From Vibrio gallaecicus (lineage in GTDB: Bacteria; Pseudomonadota; Gammaproteobacteria; Enterobacterales; Vibrionaceae): a stretch of DNA of 64,000 nt. The stretch covers positions 1,612,001 to 1,676,000 of the forward strand of contig NZ_AP025490.1 of the NCBI RefSeq assembly GCF_024347495.1, in the 5' to 3' direction. Under the pieces are notes generated by a model. The model was not told the DNA's origin, did no database searches, and saw only the letters and a program-made list of their open reading frames with translations. A program made the translations under genes and the position numbers. Position 1 is the first letter of the stretch; the number at the start of each line of letters is the position of its first letter. This document shows positions 54,245-63,800 of this stretch, in pieces.

Positions 54245-55069
54245 TTAAGCATTGAAAACATCAGAGTTCGGGTTGCTACCATTATCACTATCGTTATCAT
54301 TATTTGAGTCATGCGGGCGATCAGATGCGATGACTTTGAGCTTAATGCCAAACATCTCACGGTATAAGATGCCTTTCACATGAAAGAAAAATGGCAGTAC
54401 GAAAATCAGCCCAATTCCATACATCATCGCAGCAATGACAAACATCAACATAACTAATAGGTAGATTGAAGCAACAACGAAGATCTTCTTATTAATCGCT
54501 CTAAGTGAAAGCAACAGCGCTTGCATCGGAGGCACTTTCTTTTCACAAATGAGTAGAATCGAATGACTGAAAGCTAATGAAAAGTAAATAGACAAGAATG
54601 GGAGGATCATACCAGCAATGCCTTGAAGCATCAGGCTAAACAAAGTCACTAAAATGACTGGTACCGTGAACTGCAGCCCTTTTCCAATATGTTTAAGCTT
54701 TGTATTCAAACCAGCAGCATGGCTCATTGCCATTAAACTAATACCAGCGTAAATCGGCGCACTGACAACTTCATAACTGAAGTTTGCAATGAAGATTGAT
54801 TCAACAATTTGAGGGGTAAAAGCTTCAGGGTCTATGACGGCATCCAGTATAACGCTTGGGTCACCAAGTTGAAGCTGTAATGCAATGTAGAAGATTGCAA
54901 GTTGAATAAACATCAAAGCAACAATAGCAGGAGAGAAAGAGAGAAAATGATTAACCGTATATTTCCATGCTTCCTGAAAAACGGCCGTGGCTTTTAGCTC
55001 GTAATTTCCAGAAAGAGCGCGTTCAATGCTCCCGCCTAAATTAAAATCTTTTTCAATGTCGTTATTCAT
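54245..55069 (-). CDS. multipass membrane protein of unknown function
   Basis: From ATG 55069 the product is 274 residues. It has about six hydrophobic helices, an N-terminal soluble part and a hydrophilic Asp/Asn/Ser-rich tail (DSNNDNDSDNGSNPNSD). The pattern of paired helices with the phrase FSPAIVALMFIQLAIFY is reminiscent of BPSS1780/YciC-like membrane proteins, but I am not sure. It lies 41 bp upstream of the Bax-like gene. Confidence 0.68.
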   Translation of the reverse strand: MNNDIEKDFNLGGSIERALSGNYELKATAVFQEAWKYTVNHFLSFSPAIVALMFIQLAIFYIALQLQLGDPSVILDAVIDPEAFTPQIVESIFIANFSYEVVSAPIYAGISLMAMSHAAGLNTKLKHIGKGLQFTVPVILVTLFSLMLQGIAGMILPFLSIYFSLAFSHSILLICEKKVPPMQALLLSLRAINKKIFVVASIYLLVMLMFVIAAMMYGIGLIFVLPFFFHVKGILYREMFGIKLKVIASDRPHDSNNDNDSDNGSNPNSDVFNA

Positions 55070-55401
55070 AGTTCTTCCTAGGTAGACAATACATATACGA
55101 GCCACCTAACTTGTTGATAAAAAATTGGGTTCATTATACGCATATGTCGTATGTAAACTAAAATATGATTCTGTAACAAGCCTTGCTTTCTTGCCTTTTT
55201 GATTGATAATTAACCACTTAAACTATCATTTACGCTATAGATTATAGTATGGATAGAAATACCGAGTTTTACCTGTGAAATTTTTTATTGTCTAACGTTA
55301 AAAAATGCTTTGAATTCACACTTTTGGTGATTATGATGCGCGCCTTAAAGTGTATAGCAGCAGGTCATCCTAATACGGACCAAGGTGGAGATAAACAGAC
55401 G
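55070..55401. other. divergent control region before potA
   Basis: About 330 AT-rich bases lie between the membrane-protein gene and the likely potA start. They must hold the promoters of both. A -10-like TATAGT is near 55247. I see no clear operator or RNA structure. An upstream in-frame extension of potA covers part of it. Confidence 0.45.
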
Positions 55402-56517
55402 TTGAACGCTAAACAATCAGTAGGAAAACCAGTCGTACAGTTAACTGGTATTAGTAAAAGTTTCGATGGTAAGGAAGTCATCGGCAATCTCGATTTAAAT
55501 GTAAATCATGGTGAGTTTCTTACCATATTAGGTCCCTCTGGTTGCGGTAAAACCACGGTGCTAAGAATGATTGCGGGTTTTGAAACGGCAGATAGCGGTG
55601 AAATTCTATTAGCTGAACAGAATGTAACCCAAGTCCCTGCTGAACAAAGGCATGTAAACACTGTTTTCCAAAGCTATGCCCTTTTTCCACATATGACTGT
55701 CTTCGACAATGTGGCATTTGGTTTACGAATGCAAAAAGTTTCAAACGACGATATCGAAATCCGAGTTATGGAAGCTTTGAAGATGGTACGTTTAGAGAAA
55801 ATGGCACAGCGTAAACCACATCAACTTTCTGGTGGTCAGCAGCAGCGTATTGCTATCGCAAGAGCTGTTGTAAACAAGCCTAAAGTATTATTACTTGATG
55901 AATCACTCTCAGCACTTGATTACAAACTACGTAAACAGATGCAAATAGAGCTTAAACAATTGCAACGCCAACTTGGTATTACGTTCATTTTTGTCACGCA
56001 TGACCAAGAAGAAGCATTATCAATGTCTGACCGTATCATTGTTATGCGAGACGGTGTCATTGAGCAAGACGGAACACCAAGAGAGATTTACGAAGAACCA
56101 AAGAACCTCTTTGTTGCTCGTTTCATTGGAGAAATTAACGTCTTCGAAGCTAAAGCAATTTCTCGTCAGGATGACAATCGTATACTTGCGATGATAGAAG
56201 GCATTGAATGCTCCATTCATCATGACAAAGCTATAGCTCAAGGTGACTGCCTACAAGTACTTCTAAGGCCTGAAGATCTTCGAATTGAAGAAATTAAAGA
56301 GTCTGAACAGCGTGGTATTGTTGGGCATGTCGTAGAGCGTACCTATAAAGGCATGACGCTAGATTCTGTTATTGAACTTGAGTCTGGAATGCGCGTAATG
56401 GTAAGTGAATTCTTCAATGAAGATGATCCCGATGTTGATCACTCATTAGGACAAAAAGTTGCGATTACTTGGGTTGAAAGCTGGGAAGTGGTACTTAAAG
56501 ATGAGCAAGAAGTTTAA
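55402..56517 (+). CDS. potA: spermidine/putrescine transporter ATPase PotA
   Basis: This is the ATPase of the polyamine importer. Walker [10 protein letters not shown], signature LSGGQQQR, Walker [13 protein letters not shown] and the switch [10 protein letters not shown] are all present, with a C-terminal TOBE domain. I choose TTG 55402, giving 371 residues (E. coli 378) with GGTGGAG 11 bp upstream. ATG 55333 or 55288 are possible but would add residues without family similarity. It overlaps potB by 17 bp. Confidence 0.93.
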   Translation: MNAKQSVGKPVVQLTGISKSFDGKEVIGNLDLNVNHGEFLTILGPSGCGKTTVLRMIAGFETADSGEILLAEQNVTQVPAEQRHVNTVFQSYALFPHMTVFDNVAFGLRMQKVSNDDIEIRVMEALKMVRLEKMAQRKPHQLSGGQQQRIAIARAVVNKPKVLLLDESLSALDYKLRKQMQIELKQLQRQLGITFIFVTHDQEEALSMSDRIIVMRDGVIEQDGTPREIYEEPKNLFVARFIGEINVFEAKAISRQDDNRILAMIEGIECSIHHDKAIAQGDCLQVLLRPEDLRIEEIKESEQRGIVGHVVERTYKGMTLDSVIELESGMRVMVSEFFNEDDPDVDHSLGQKVAITWVESWEVVLKDEQEV

Positions 56518-57358
56518 TTTACAAAATGCCATCATCGCTTTAATTGGTGGATGGCTAATCCTATTCGTCATGATTCCAAATATCATGATTATTGGAACAA
56601 GTTTTCTTACTCGTGATGAAGCCAACTTGATTGAGATGACTTTCACGTTAGATAACTATCTACGCTTGGCTGATCCCCTGTACTTGAAAGTGCTACTTCA
56701 CTCTTTCTACATGGCGATAATTGCGACCTTATTGTGTTTGGTTATTGGGTACCCGTTCGCATACATCATTGCGAAAATGCCTGAAAAGTGGCGACCAATC
56801 ATGTTGTTTCTTGTGATTGTTCCTTTTTGGACCAATTCATTGATCAGAACTTACGGTCTTAAGATTGTACTTGGTACTCAAGGGATCCTAAACAAGTCGC
56901 TTATTGCTCTAGATATTATTGATAAGCCGATTCGTATTATGTACAGCGAAACCGCAGTGATGATTGGCTTAGTTTACATATTGCTACCTTTCATGATTCT
57001 GCCTCTGTATTCGGCTATCGAAAAATTGGATGGAACATACCTAGAAGCAGCAAAAGATCTAGGCGCAAACAAGTTTCAAACTTTGATAAGAGTTGTGTTG
57101 CCTTTAACTATGCCTGGCATTATTGGTGGTTGTTTATTAGTACTACTGCCAGCTTTAGGAATGTTCTACATTTCAGATTTATTAGGCGGAGCGAAAAACT
57201 TGCTGATTGGTAACGTCATTAAGAGCCAAGTCCTTAATGCTAGAGACTGGCCATTTGGCGCTGCAACCAGTATTGCTTTAACCATGGCTATGGCTGTTAT
57301 GCTTTATGCGTATTACCGAGCAGGCAGACTATTGAACAAAAAAGTGGAACTAGATTAA
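56501..57358 (+). CDS. potB: spermidine/putrescine permease PotB
   Basis: This 285-residue permease starts at ATG 56501 and has six membrane helices. The ABC-coupling loop is [28 protein letters not shown]. It overlaps potA and shares one base with potC, so potABC is tightly coupled. Confidence 0.95.
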   Translation: MSKKFNLQNAIIALIGGWLILFVMIPNIMIIGTSFLTRDEANLIEMTFTLDNYLRLADPLYLKVLLHSFYMAIIATLLCLVIGYPFAYIIAKMPEKWRPIMLFLVIVPFWTNSLIRTYGLKIVLGTQGILNKSLIALDIIDKPIRIMYSETAVMIGLVYILLPFMILPLYSAIEKLDGTYLEAAKDLGANKFQTLIRVVLPLTMPGIIGGCLLVLLPALGMFYISDLLGGAKNLLIGNVIKSQVLNARDWPFGAATSIALTMAMAVMLYAYYRAGRLLNKKVELD

Positions 57359-58128
57359 TGGGCCGCACAGTTAAGTTTAGCTTTATGGCGTTGGTATATG
57401 CGTTTTTATACCTGCCAATAATCGTATTAATTGCTAACTCGTTTAATGCCAATAAGTTTGGTATGAAATGGGGTGGCTTCACCACAAAATGGTATGACGC
57501 ATTAATCAATAACGATAGCTTAATGCAAGCCGCTTGGCATTCATTGAATGTGGCAGTATTTTCAGCAACAGCCGCTACATTAATTGGGAGCTTAACTGCC
57601 GTTGCCCTATTCCGTTACCAATTTAAGGGTAAAGGTGCGGTGAATGGCATGCTATTTATTGTAATGATGTCGCCAGATATCGTAATGGCAATCTCATTGC
57701 TTGCTCTATTTTTAGTGATGGGTGTGCAATTAGGTTTCTTTACCTTGCTGGTTGCGCACATCACATTTTGTTTACCATTTGTCGTTGTCACGGTTTACAG
57801 CCGTTTAAATGGTTTCGATGTAAAAATGCTTGAAGCAGCAAAAGATCTAGGTGCAAGTGAGTGGACGATCTTAAAACAGATTATCCTTCCCTTAGCTAAA
57901 CCTGCCGTTGCTGCAGGTTGGTTATTGAGTTTCACTCTGTCATTAGACGATGTGATCATCAGTTCGTTTGTTACTGGTCCAACTTATGAAATATTACCGC
58001 TGAAAATTTACTCCATGGTAAAAGTTGGGATATCACCAGAAGTAAACGCACTTGCAACCGTGATGTTAGTCGTCTCCTTAATCTTGGTGATCACTTCACA
58101 GTTGCTGGCAAGAGAAAAAGTTAAGTAA
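57358..58128 (+). CDS. potC: spermidine/putrescine permease PotC
   Basis: This 256-residue permease has six membrane helices. The coupling loop is [28 protein letters not shown]. It pairs with PotB in the channel. A terminator follows, separating it from potD. Confidence 0.95.
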   Translation: MGRTVKFSFMALVYAFLYLPIIVLIANSFNANKFGMKWGGFTTKWYDALINNDSLMQAAWHSLNVAVFSATAATLIGSLTAVALFRYQFKGKGAVNGMLFIVMMSPDIVMAISLLALFLVMGVQLGFFTLLVAHITFCLPFVVVTVYSRLNGFDVKMLEAAKDLGASEWTILKQIILPLAKPAVAAGWLLSFTLSLDDVIISSFVTGPTYEILPLKIYSMVKVGISPEVNALATVMLVVSLILVITSQLLAREKVK

Positions 58129-58147
58129 ACTTCGAAAAATCTTCATA

Positions 58148-58176
58148 AACAGAATGGCACTTGCCATTCTGTTTTT
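58148..58176 (+). terminator. terminator between potC and potD
   Basis: A stem ACAGAATGGC-ACTT-GCCATTCTGT is followed by TTTTT. Confidence 0.9.
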
Positions 58177-58221
58177 CTATCTACTGCCATCATGGCAACG
58201 TTTGGTTTGGAGCTAACGTCA

Positions 58222-59256
58222 ATGAAAAAATGGGCTACTTTACTAGCTGGTAGTGCATGTGCGCTTTCAATGTTATCTGGAACAGTGTCTGCGGATGAAA
58301 ATAAAGAATTAGTATTTATGAATTGGGGGCCTTACATCAACAGTGAGATCCTTGAACAGTTCACAAATGAAACGGGTATTAAGGTTATTTACTCTACGTA
58401 TGAGTCAAATGAAACTTTATACGCGAAACTAAAAACCCATAACAAGGGCTATGATCTTGTTGTGCCATCAACGTATTTTGTTTCTAAAATGCGTGACGAA
58501 GGTATGTTGCAAAAGATCGACAAATCTAAGCTGACTAACTTTAATAATCTAGATACTAATTATTTAGATAAAGCTTACGACCCAAAGAATGAGTACTCCA
58601 TTCCTCATGTTGTAGCTATCACCGGCTTAGCCGTAAATACTGATATGTACGACCCTGAGGAATTCCAAAGTTGGGCTGACTTATGGAAACCTGAACTTGA
58701 AGGGCAATTAATGATGATGGATGACACTCGTGAAGTGTTCCATATTGCTCTTCGAAAACTGGGCTATTCGGGTAATACCACAGACGAAAAGCAAATTGAT
58801 GAAGCTTATGCTGAATTGCGAAAACTCATGCCAAATGTTCTAGTATTTAACTCAGATAACCCAGGCGCGCCTTATATGTCTGGTGAAGTTGGATTAGGCA
58901 TGCTTTGGAATGGTTCTGCTGCTGCTGCACAAAATGAAGGTTTGCCAATTAAATTAGTATTCCCGAAGGAAGGCGGTATTGGTTGGGTGGACAACTTTGC
59001 GATTAGCTCTGGAGCCATGAACATTGAGGCGGCTCATAAAATGATCGATTTTCTACTTCGTCCAGAAATTGCAGAACAAATCTCTCGTGACACTGGGTAT
59101 TTAACTGCGGTGAAAGCATCCAATGAGAAATTTAAAGATAGCCCTGCTCTATTCCCATCTCAAGAGGACTTGGATCGAGTTGAATGGCAATCTGCAGTAG
59201 GCGATAAAACTGTTCAGTATGAAGAGTACTTCATGAAGCTAAAAGCTGGACAATAG
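58222..59256 (+). CDS. potD: polyamine-binding protein PotD, first copy
   Basis: From ATG 58222 the product is 344 residues, with a signal peptide (ending SGTVSA). It is a periplasmic binding protein of the PotD family: FMNWGPYINSEILEQF, STYESNETLYAKL, LMMMDDTREVFHIAL. Binding-site acidic and aromatic residues are largely shared with the second copy. It differs at FMNWGP against YFYNWSEY and at IGWVDNFAI against IFWMDSLAI, which line the ligand pocket. So the two copies may prefer different polyamines. Confidence 0.93.
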   Translation: MKKWATLLAGSACALSMLSGTVSADENKELVFMNWGPYINSEILEQFTNETGIKVIYSTYESNETLYAKLKTHNKGYDLVVPSTYFVSKMRDEGMLQKIDKSKLTNFNNLDTNYLDKAYDPKNEYSIPHVVAITGLAVNTDMYDPEEFQSWADLWKPELEGQLMMMDDTREVFHIALRKLGYSGNTTDEKQIDEAYAELRKLMPNVLVFNSDNPGAPYMSGEVGLGMLWNGSAAAAQNEGLPIKLVFPKEGGIGWVDNFAISSGAMNIEAAHKMIDFLLRPEIAEQISRDTGYLTAVKASNEKFKDSPALFPSQEDLDRVEWQSAVGDKTVQYEEYFMKLKAGQ

Positions 59257-59277
59257 ACACTCATAACTTTTTTGATC

Positions 59278-59308
59278 AATAGGCAGCTTAGGCTGCCTAT
59301 TTTGTTTT
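59278..59308 (+). terminator. terminator between the two potD genes
   Basis: A stem ATAGGCAGC-TTAG-GCTGCCTAT is followed by TTTGTTTT. Confidence 0.88.
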
Positions 59309-59399
59309 CAGGCTGGTATAATTAAGTTCTTCGATTTTTATAAATCTTTCCTTTGGGTTCGCTACCCAGTCCTAGATAAAACAAATGAACGGAACAGTA

Positions 59400-60437
59400 A
59401 TGAAAAAAACACTGTATACCGGCGCATTGTGTGCTGCTACTTTACTTTCTACTCCTTCTTTCGCGGCTGACGAAGAGCTATATTTTTATAATTGGTCTGA
59501 ATACATTCCAAATGAAGTCCTTGAAGATTTCACAAAAGAAACGGGTATCAAAGTTTTCTACTCAACGTATGAGTCTAACGAAAGCATGTACGCTAAGTTG
59601 AAAACACAAGGTACAGGATATGACTTAGTCGTACCTTCAACTTATTTTGTATCAAAAATGCGTAAAGAAGGCATGCTTCAAGAGTTAGATAAAAGCAAGT
59701 TAAGCCATTTTGCAGATTTAGATCCAAACTATTTAGACAAGCCTTTTGACCCTAGTAATAACTACTCAATTCCATACATTTGGGGTGCAACGGGTATTGG
59801 GATCAACTCAGATATGCTTGATAAGTCATCTGTAAAAAGCTGGGGCGATCTATGGGACACTCAATGGGAAGGTCAATTAATGATGATGGACGACTCTCGC
59901 GAAGTCTTCCACATTGCATTGTCTAAGTTGGGTTACTCACCTAACACCACTAACCCAGAAGAAATCAAAGAAGCTTATGAAGAGTTACGTAAGCTTATGC
60001 CAAACGTTTTAGTCTTTAACTCAGATTTTCCAGCTAACCCTTACTTAGCTGGAGAAGTATCATTAGGTATGCTTTGGAATGGTTCTGCGTATATGGCTCG
60101 CCAAGAAGGTGCAACCATAGACATCATCTGGCCAGAACAAGGCACTATCTTTTGGATGGACAGCTTAGCTATCCCAGCAGGAGCTAAGAATACTGATGCC
60201 GCACATAAGATGATTGATTTCCTGCTAAGACCAGAAAATGCAGCTAAAATTGCTTTAGAGATTGGCTACCCAACACCAGTAAAAACAGCCTACCCATTGC
60301 TACCAAAAGAATTTGCTAATGATAAAAACGTATTCCCACCACAAAAGGTGATGGACAACGGCGTTTGGCAAGATGAAGTTGGTGAAGCAAGTGCCATTTA
60401 TGACGAGTACTTCCAAAAGTTAAAAGTGAATAACTAA
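59400..60437 (+). CDS. potD: polyamine-binding protein PotD, second copy
   Basis: From ATG 59400 the product is 345 residues with a signal peptide (ending STPSFAA). It keeps the classic PotD pocket phrases YFYNWSEYIP, YESNESMYAKL, WNGSAYMAR and IIWPEQGTIFWMDSLAIP, as in E. coli PotD. It is a tandem paralogue of the gene before it, as in V. cholerae. Each copy has its own terminator, so they can be expressed separately from each other and from potABC. Confidence 0.95.
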   Translation: MKKTLYTGALCAATLLSTPSFAADEELYFYNWSEYIPNEVLEDFTKETGIKVFYSTYESNESMYAKLKTQGTGYDLVVPSTYFVSKMRKEGMLQELDKSKLSHFADLDPNYLDKPFDPSNNYSIPYIWGATGIGINSDMLDKSSVKSWGDLWDTQWEGQLMMMDDSREVFHIALSKLGYSPNTTNPEEIKEAYEELRKLMPNVLVFNSDFPANPYLAGEVSLGMLWNGSAYMARQEGATIDIIWPEQGTIFWMDSLAIPAGAKNTDAAHKMIDFLLRPENAAKIALEIGYPTPVKTAYPLLPKEFANDKNVFPPQKVMDNGVWQDEVGEASAIYDEYFQKLKVNN

Positions 60438-60457
60438 TACTCAATTAGATTTATAAC

Positions 60458-60484
60458 AAAGCGGCGCAAGCCGCTTTATTTTTA
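60458..60484 (+). terminator. terminator of the second potD
   Basis: A stem AAAGCGGC-GCAA-GCCGCTTT is followed by ATTTTTAT. Confidence 0.88.
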
Positions 60485-60533
60485 TCTAAACTTTATATAG
60501 AATCAAAAGTAAACGAAATGGAGTTCTATATAA

Positions 60534-61331
60534 ATGCCAGCAAACCCCATACTGATAGTCGTTGTCTTTATGCTAATTGCATCTTTAGTGATGCTTGCCG
60601 TCAGTTCAGTTTTAGAAATTGATTCTAATTATGACCTTTTCTTCGAAACGAATACGCTAGTAATTGTAACGTATATTTACTTTGTTGCCCGCCGAGTCAT
60701 TTATAAGAATAGAGTCCTGCAATATGGCGCTTTATTACTCATATTTAATCTTACTTACGATGTAGTAACTGAATTGCACTTCTTAGATGTATGGGCTGAT
60801 AAAAACGAGTTTTTGGACACATTTCTTGAAGATGGATTACTTCAAACAGCCTTTCTATTAATCGCTATTGGAGTCACACAAGTTTCCTCTCACCTCAATG
60901 AAGCAAGCAAAAAAGATGAATTAACAGGGCTGTATAACCGTAAAAAATTTGATGCTATACAACTAGAAGAATTTGAACTAATTTTTTTAGACCTTGATGG
61001 TCTGAAACTGGTGAATGACCACAAAGGTCATAATGTTGGCGATTTAATGATAGTCCGCTTTTCTCAAGCTCTATCTCAAGCCATTATTGAAAAAGAAATG
61101 ATTTTCAGAGTGGGTGGTGACGAATTTGTTGTAACCACTGAAATAGGACGAAGTGAAGAATTCATCTCTCAAGTGAAAGCACAACTACAAGGTGAGAGGA
61201 TCTCTTTTTCATACGGGGTTGAACAAGCTACCCGTTGTAATTTCAAACAGGCTTTAATTCGGTCTGACCAAGCTATGTATGAAATGAAAAAAGAACAGAA
61301 AGAAAGCGATAACACAAGTTCGGAGCATTAA
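60534..61331 (+). CDS. membrane-bound diguanylate cyclase
   Basis: This 265-residue protein has about four membrane helices in residues 1-115 and a C-terminal GGDEF domain (about 125-255) that makes cyclic di-GMP. The active motif GGDEF (194-198) and DELTGLYNRKKFD are intact. The inhibitory RxxD site normally found five residues before GGDEF is absent (IEKE there), so product inhibition may be lost. The gene follows potD; vibrios tie polyamine sensing to cyclic di-GMP through NspS/MbaA, but no link for this gene is shown. Confidence 0.88.
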   Translation: MPANPILIVVVFMLIASLVMLAVSSVLEIDSNYDLFFETNTLVIVTYIYFVARRVIYKNRVLQYGALLLIFNLTYDVVTELHFLDVWADKNEFLDTFLEDGLLQTAFLLIAIGVTQVSSHLNEASKKDELTGLYNRKKFDAIQLEEFELIFLDLDGLKLVNDHKGHNVGDLMIVRFSQALSQAIIEKEMIFRVGGDEFVVTTEIGRSEEFISQVKAQLQGERISFSYGVEQATRCNFKQALIRSDQAMYEMKKEQKESDNTSSEH

Positions 61332-61332
61332 A

Positions 61333-61356
61333 AAGGAGACGCTACGTCTCCTTCTC
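61333..61356 (+). terminator. terminator of the diguanylate cyclase gene
   Basis: A stem AAGGAGACG-CTA-CGTCTCCTT is followed by CTCTCTTTT. Confidence 0.8.
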
Positions 61357-61365
61357 TCTTTTACT

Positions 61366-61405
61366 CTAATATCTAATATCTAATATCTAATATCTAATAT
61401 CTAAT
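61366..61405. repeat. 7-bp tandem repeat
   Basis: CTAATAT is repeated five times and then CTAAT, 40 bp in all, in the gap between two convergent genes. Confidence 0.95.
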
Positions 61406-61452
61406 TAAAGCCTATTAAGATAATTGATAAATGCATATTTAATTACAAAGAA

Positions 61453-62184
61453 TTAAGCGCTTAGAGCACCATCCCGAGTAAGTAATTCTTTAACTAGTTT
61501 GGGAATCTCAATACTCGCTTTACCATAACGTTTTTCTTCAAATTCACTTTCCACAGCACTTGGCTCTAAGTTCACTTCGATCGTATGAGCTCCATGCATT
61601 TTTGCATCGTGTACAAAGCCCGCTGCTGGGTACACCACTCCAGATGTCCCTATAGAAACAAAGAGGTCAGCTTCTTCTAAGGCAGAATAAATGTCGCCCA
61701 TACGTAAAGGCATTTCACCAAACCAAACAATATGAGGTCGCATTTGAGCCGGAATTTGACAACAATGGCATAAATCACCCGTCGTAATCTTATCTTTATA
61801 CTCAATTACTTGATTCGATTCACTACATCTCGCCTTAAGTAGTTCACCATGCATATGGATAATATTCGAACTTCCGCCTCGTTCATGAAGGTTATCGATA
61901 TTCTGAGTAATAATGGTCACTTTACCTTCAAGCTGATCTTCCAGTTCACCTAATGCTAGATGAGCGGAATTAGGGTTTATTTCTTTCCCTTGAAGCCCTG
62001 CTCTTCTTTTATTATAAAATTCTTGTACGAGATCAGGATCTTTGACGAAACCTTCAGGCGTTGCCACATCTTCAATTTTATGGTTTTCCCATAATCCATC
62101 TTGAGCTCGAAATGTCTGAATGCCTGACTCGGCCGAAATGCCAGCGCCAGTGAGAATCACAATGTTCTTATATGGGAAATTCAT
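61453..62184 (-). CDS. cobB: NAD-dependent protein deacylase CobB (sirtuin)
   Basis: This 243-residue class III sirtuin removes acetyl and, with the Tyr-x-x-Arg pocket in FYNKRRAGL, probably succinyl groups from lysines. NAD-binding phrases [14 protein letters not shown] and [13 protein letters not shown] are present, as are the catalytic His in HMHGE and zinc cysteines (ARCSES, CHCC). The start at 62184 gives a compact form without the N-terminal extension of long E. coli CobB. Confidence 0.94.
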   Translation of the reverse strand: MNFPYKNIVILTGAGISAESGIQTFRAQDGLWENHKIEDVATPEGFVKDPDLVQEFYNKRRAGLQGKEINPNSAHLALGELEDQLEGKVTIITQNIDNLHERGGSSNIIHMHGELLKARCSESNQVIEYKDKITTGDLCHCCQIPAQMRPHIVWFGEMPLRMGDIYSALEEADLFVSIGTSGVVYPAAGFVHDAKMHGAHTIEVNLEPSAVESEFEEKRYGKASIEIPKLVKELLTRDGALSA

Positions 62185-62410
62185 ATCGTATCCTTACCAA
62201 TAAACTATCTAAACTCAGCTTAGCACTCTTCAAATTCCAACAATAGTTTTAGGGATTAGACTATGGTCTTAACTTAAAGGAATCGTTAGATATTTGTGAT
62301 GTAGAACAAAGTACGATTTGGAAGAAATACTCCATTTATTAAAGCTTTCACTAATAACAGACTTAATCACTAAACCTAAAAGAAAACTGAGAGATTTAGT
62401 TCTAAAACCA

Positions 62411-62434
62411 AAAAAACGACCGAAGCCGTTTTTA
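62411..62434 (-). terminator. terminator of amtB
   Basis: On the minus strand the stem ACGGC-TTCG-GTCGT is followed by a T-run, 29 bp after the amtB stop. Confidence 0.75.
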
Positions 62435-62462
62435 TTAAGGATTTAGGTATTGAGACTAGAGA

Positions 62463-63683
62463 TTAGTCTTCACTGATAGAGGAAATCTTATGAATTGATA
62501 AATCAGCACCGTTAAATTCATCTTCTTCACTTAAGCGCAGCCCTGTGAATTTGTTCAGTAGCCCGTAAACAATAAATGAACCGATTAAAGCAACAAGAAT
62601 ACCAGCGAATGTACCTAAGAGTTGAACCGTAAAACTCACCCCACCTAGCCCCCACAACGCTTGTTGTCCAAAGATGCCAGCTGCAATACCGCCCCAAGCA
62701 CCACAAACACCATGTAAAGGCCACACACCCAATACGTCGTCTATCTTGGTTTTATTCTGCATGTATGTAAATAAATACACGAATAGAGCACCTGCAATAC
62801 CACCTGTTACTAACGCTCCAAGTGGGTGCATTAAGTCCGAACCAGCACATACTGCAACTAAGCCAGCTAATGGACCATTATGAATAAAGCCTGGGTCATT
62901 TTTACCCGCCACAAGTGCTGCCAGAATGCCGCCGACCATTGCCATTAAAGAGTTCATAGCAACCAAGCCACTAATGCCGTTAATCGCTTGTGCTGACATC
63001 ACATTGAAGCCAAACCAACCGACACATAAGATCCATGCGCCAAGAGCAAGGAATGGGATATTTGATGGTGCAAAGTTGGTGTGTTTTCCTGCACGAATAC
63101 GCCCCTTACGCATACCTAAGAAGTACACAGCAACTAAAGCTATCCAACCGCCAACACCATGCACAACAACAGAGCCTGCGAAATCATGAAAACCATAACC
63201 AAATTGAGCCTCAAACCAAGCTTGCAGACCAAAGTTACCATTCCAAATAATGCCTTCAAAAAGTGGGTACACAAAACCAACAGTAAAGAACGTTGCAATC
63301 AATATTGGGTAAAAGCGTGCACGCTCAGCAATACCACCCGATACTATGGCAGGAATAGCTGCTGCAAAAGTCAGTAAGAAAAAGAATTTAACCATTTCAT
63401 AGCCATTTGCTTGTGAGAGCGTTTCTGCATCAGCAAAAAAGTTAGCGCCATAAGCAACCCAATAGCCAATAAAAAAATACGCAATGGCAGAAACGCCAAA
63501 ATCAGCCAGTATTTTTACTAAAGCATTCACTTGGTTCTTTTTTCGTACTGTTCCCACTTCCAAAAAAGCGAAGCCAGCGTGCATCAAGAACACCATAATG
63601 GCACCAAGTAGTAGAAATAAGGTATCTGAACTTTGGGTTAGGCTCTGTACAGCGCTATGAACCTGGGTAACCGTTTCACTCAT
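62463..63683 (-). CDS. amtB: ammonium transporter AmtB
   Basis: From ATG 63683 the product is 406 residues with about 11 membrane helices. GGAG lies 10 bp before this start; ATG 63692 or 63713 are alternatives. Family phrases include HAGFAFLEVGTVRKKN, DFAGSVVVHGVGGWIAL (channel His) and GVWPLHGVCGAWGG (second channel His). It carries ammonium/ammonia across the inner membrane. No glnK gene is next to it, unlike E. coli. Confidence 0.94.
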   Translation of the reverse strand: MSETVTQVHSAVQSLTQSSDTLFLLLGAIMVFLMHAGFAFLEVGTVRKKNQVNALVKILADFGVSAIAYFFIGYWVAYGANFFADAETLSQANGYEMVKFFFLLTFAAAIPAIVSGGIAERARFYPILIATFFTVGFVYPLFEGIIWNGNFGLQAWFEAQFGYGFHDFAGSVVVHGVGGWIALVAVYFLGMRKGRIRAGKHTNFAPSNIPFLALGAWILCVGWFGFNVMSAQAINGISGLVAMNSLMAMVGGILAALVAGKNDPGFIHNGPLAGLVAVCAGSDLMHPLGALVTGGIAGALFVYLFTYMQNKTKIDDVLGVWPLHGVCGAWGGIAAGIFGQQALWGLGGVSFTVQLLGTFAGILVALIGSFIVYGLLNKFTGLRLSEEDEFNGADLSIHKISSISED

Positions 63684-63784
63684 GTCTTGCATTCTCCATT
63701 GCTTTAAATTCATCTCTGCACTTTTCCGTGCTACAGAGAGTTAATTGAACTAATTTGGTGATTTATTAATTTAATCGTCAATAA

Positions 63785-63800
63785 AGCAAAGAGTGTTCCA
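63785..63800 (-). promoter_or_regulatory. sigma-54 promoter of amtB
   Basis: TGGAAC-ACTCT-TTGCT (minus strand) fits the -24/-12 consensus TGGCAC-N5-TTGCT except for one base, with GG and GC ten bases apart. It lies about 100 bp before the amtB start. Nitrogen control through NtrC would fit. The rest of 63714-64000 shows no gene. Confidence 0.65.
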
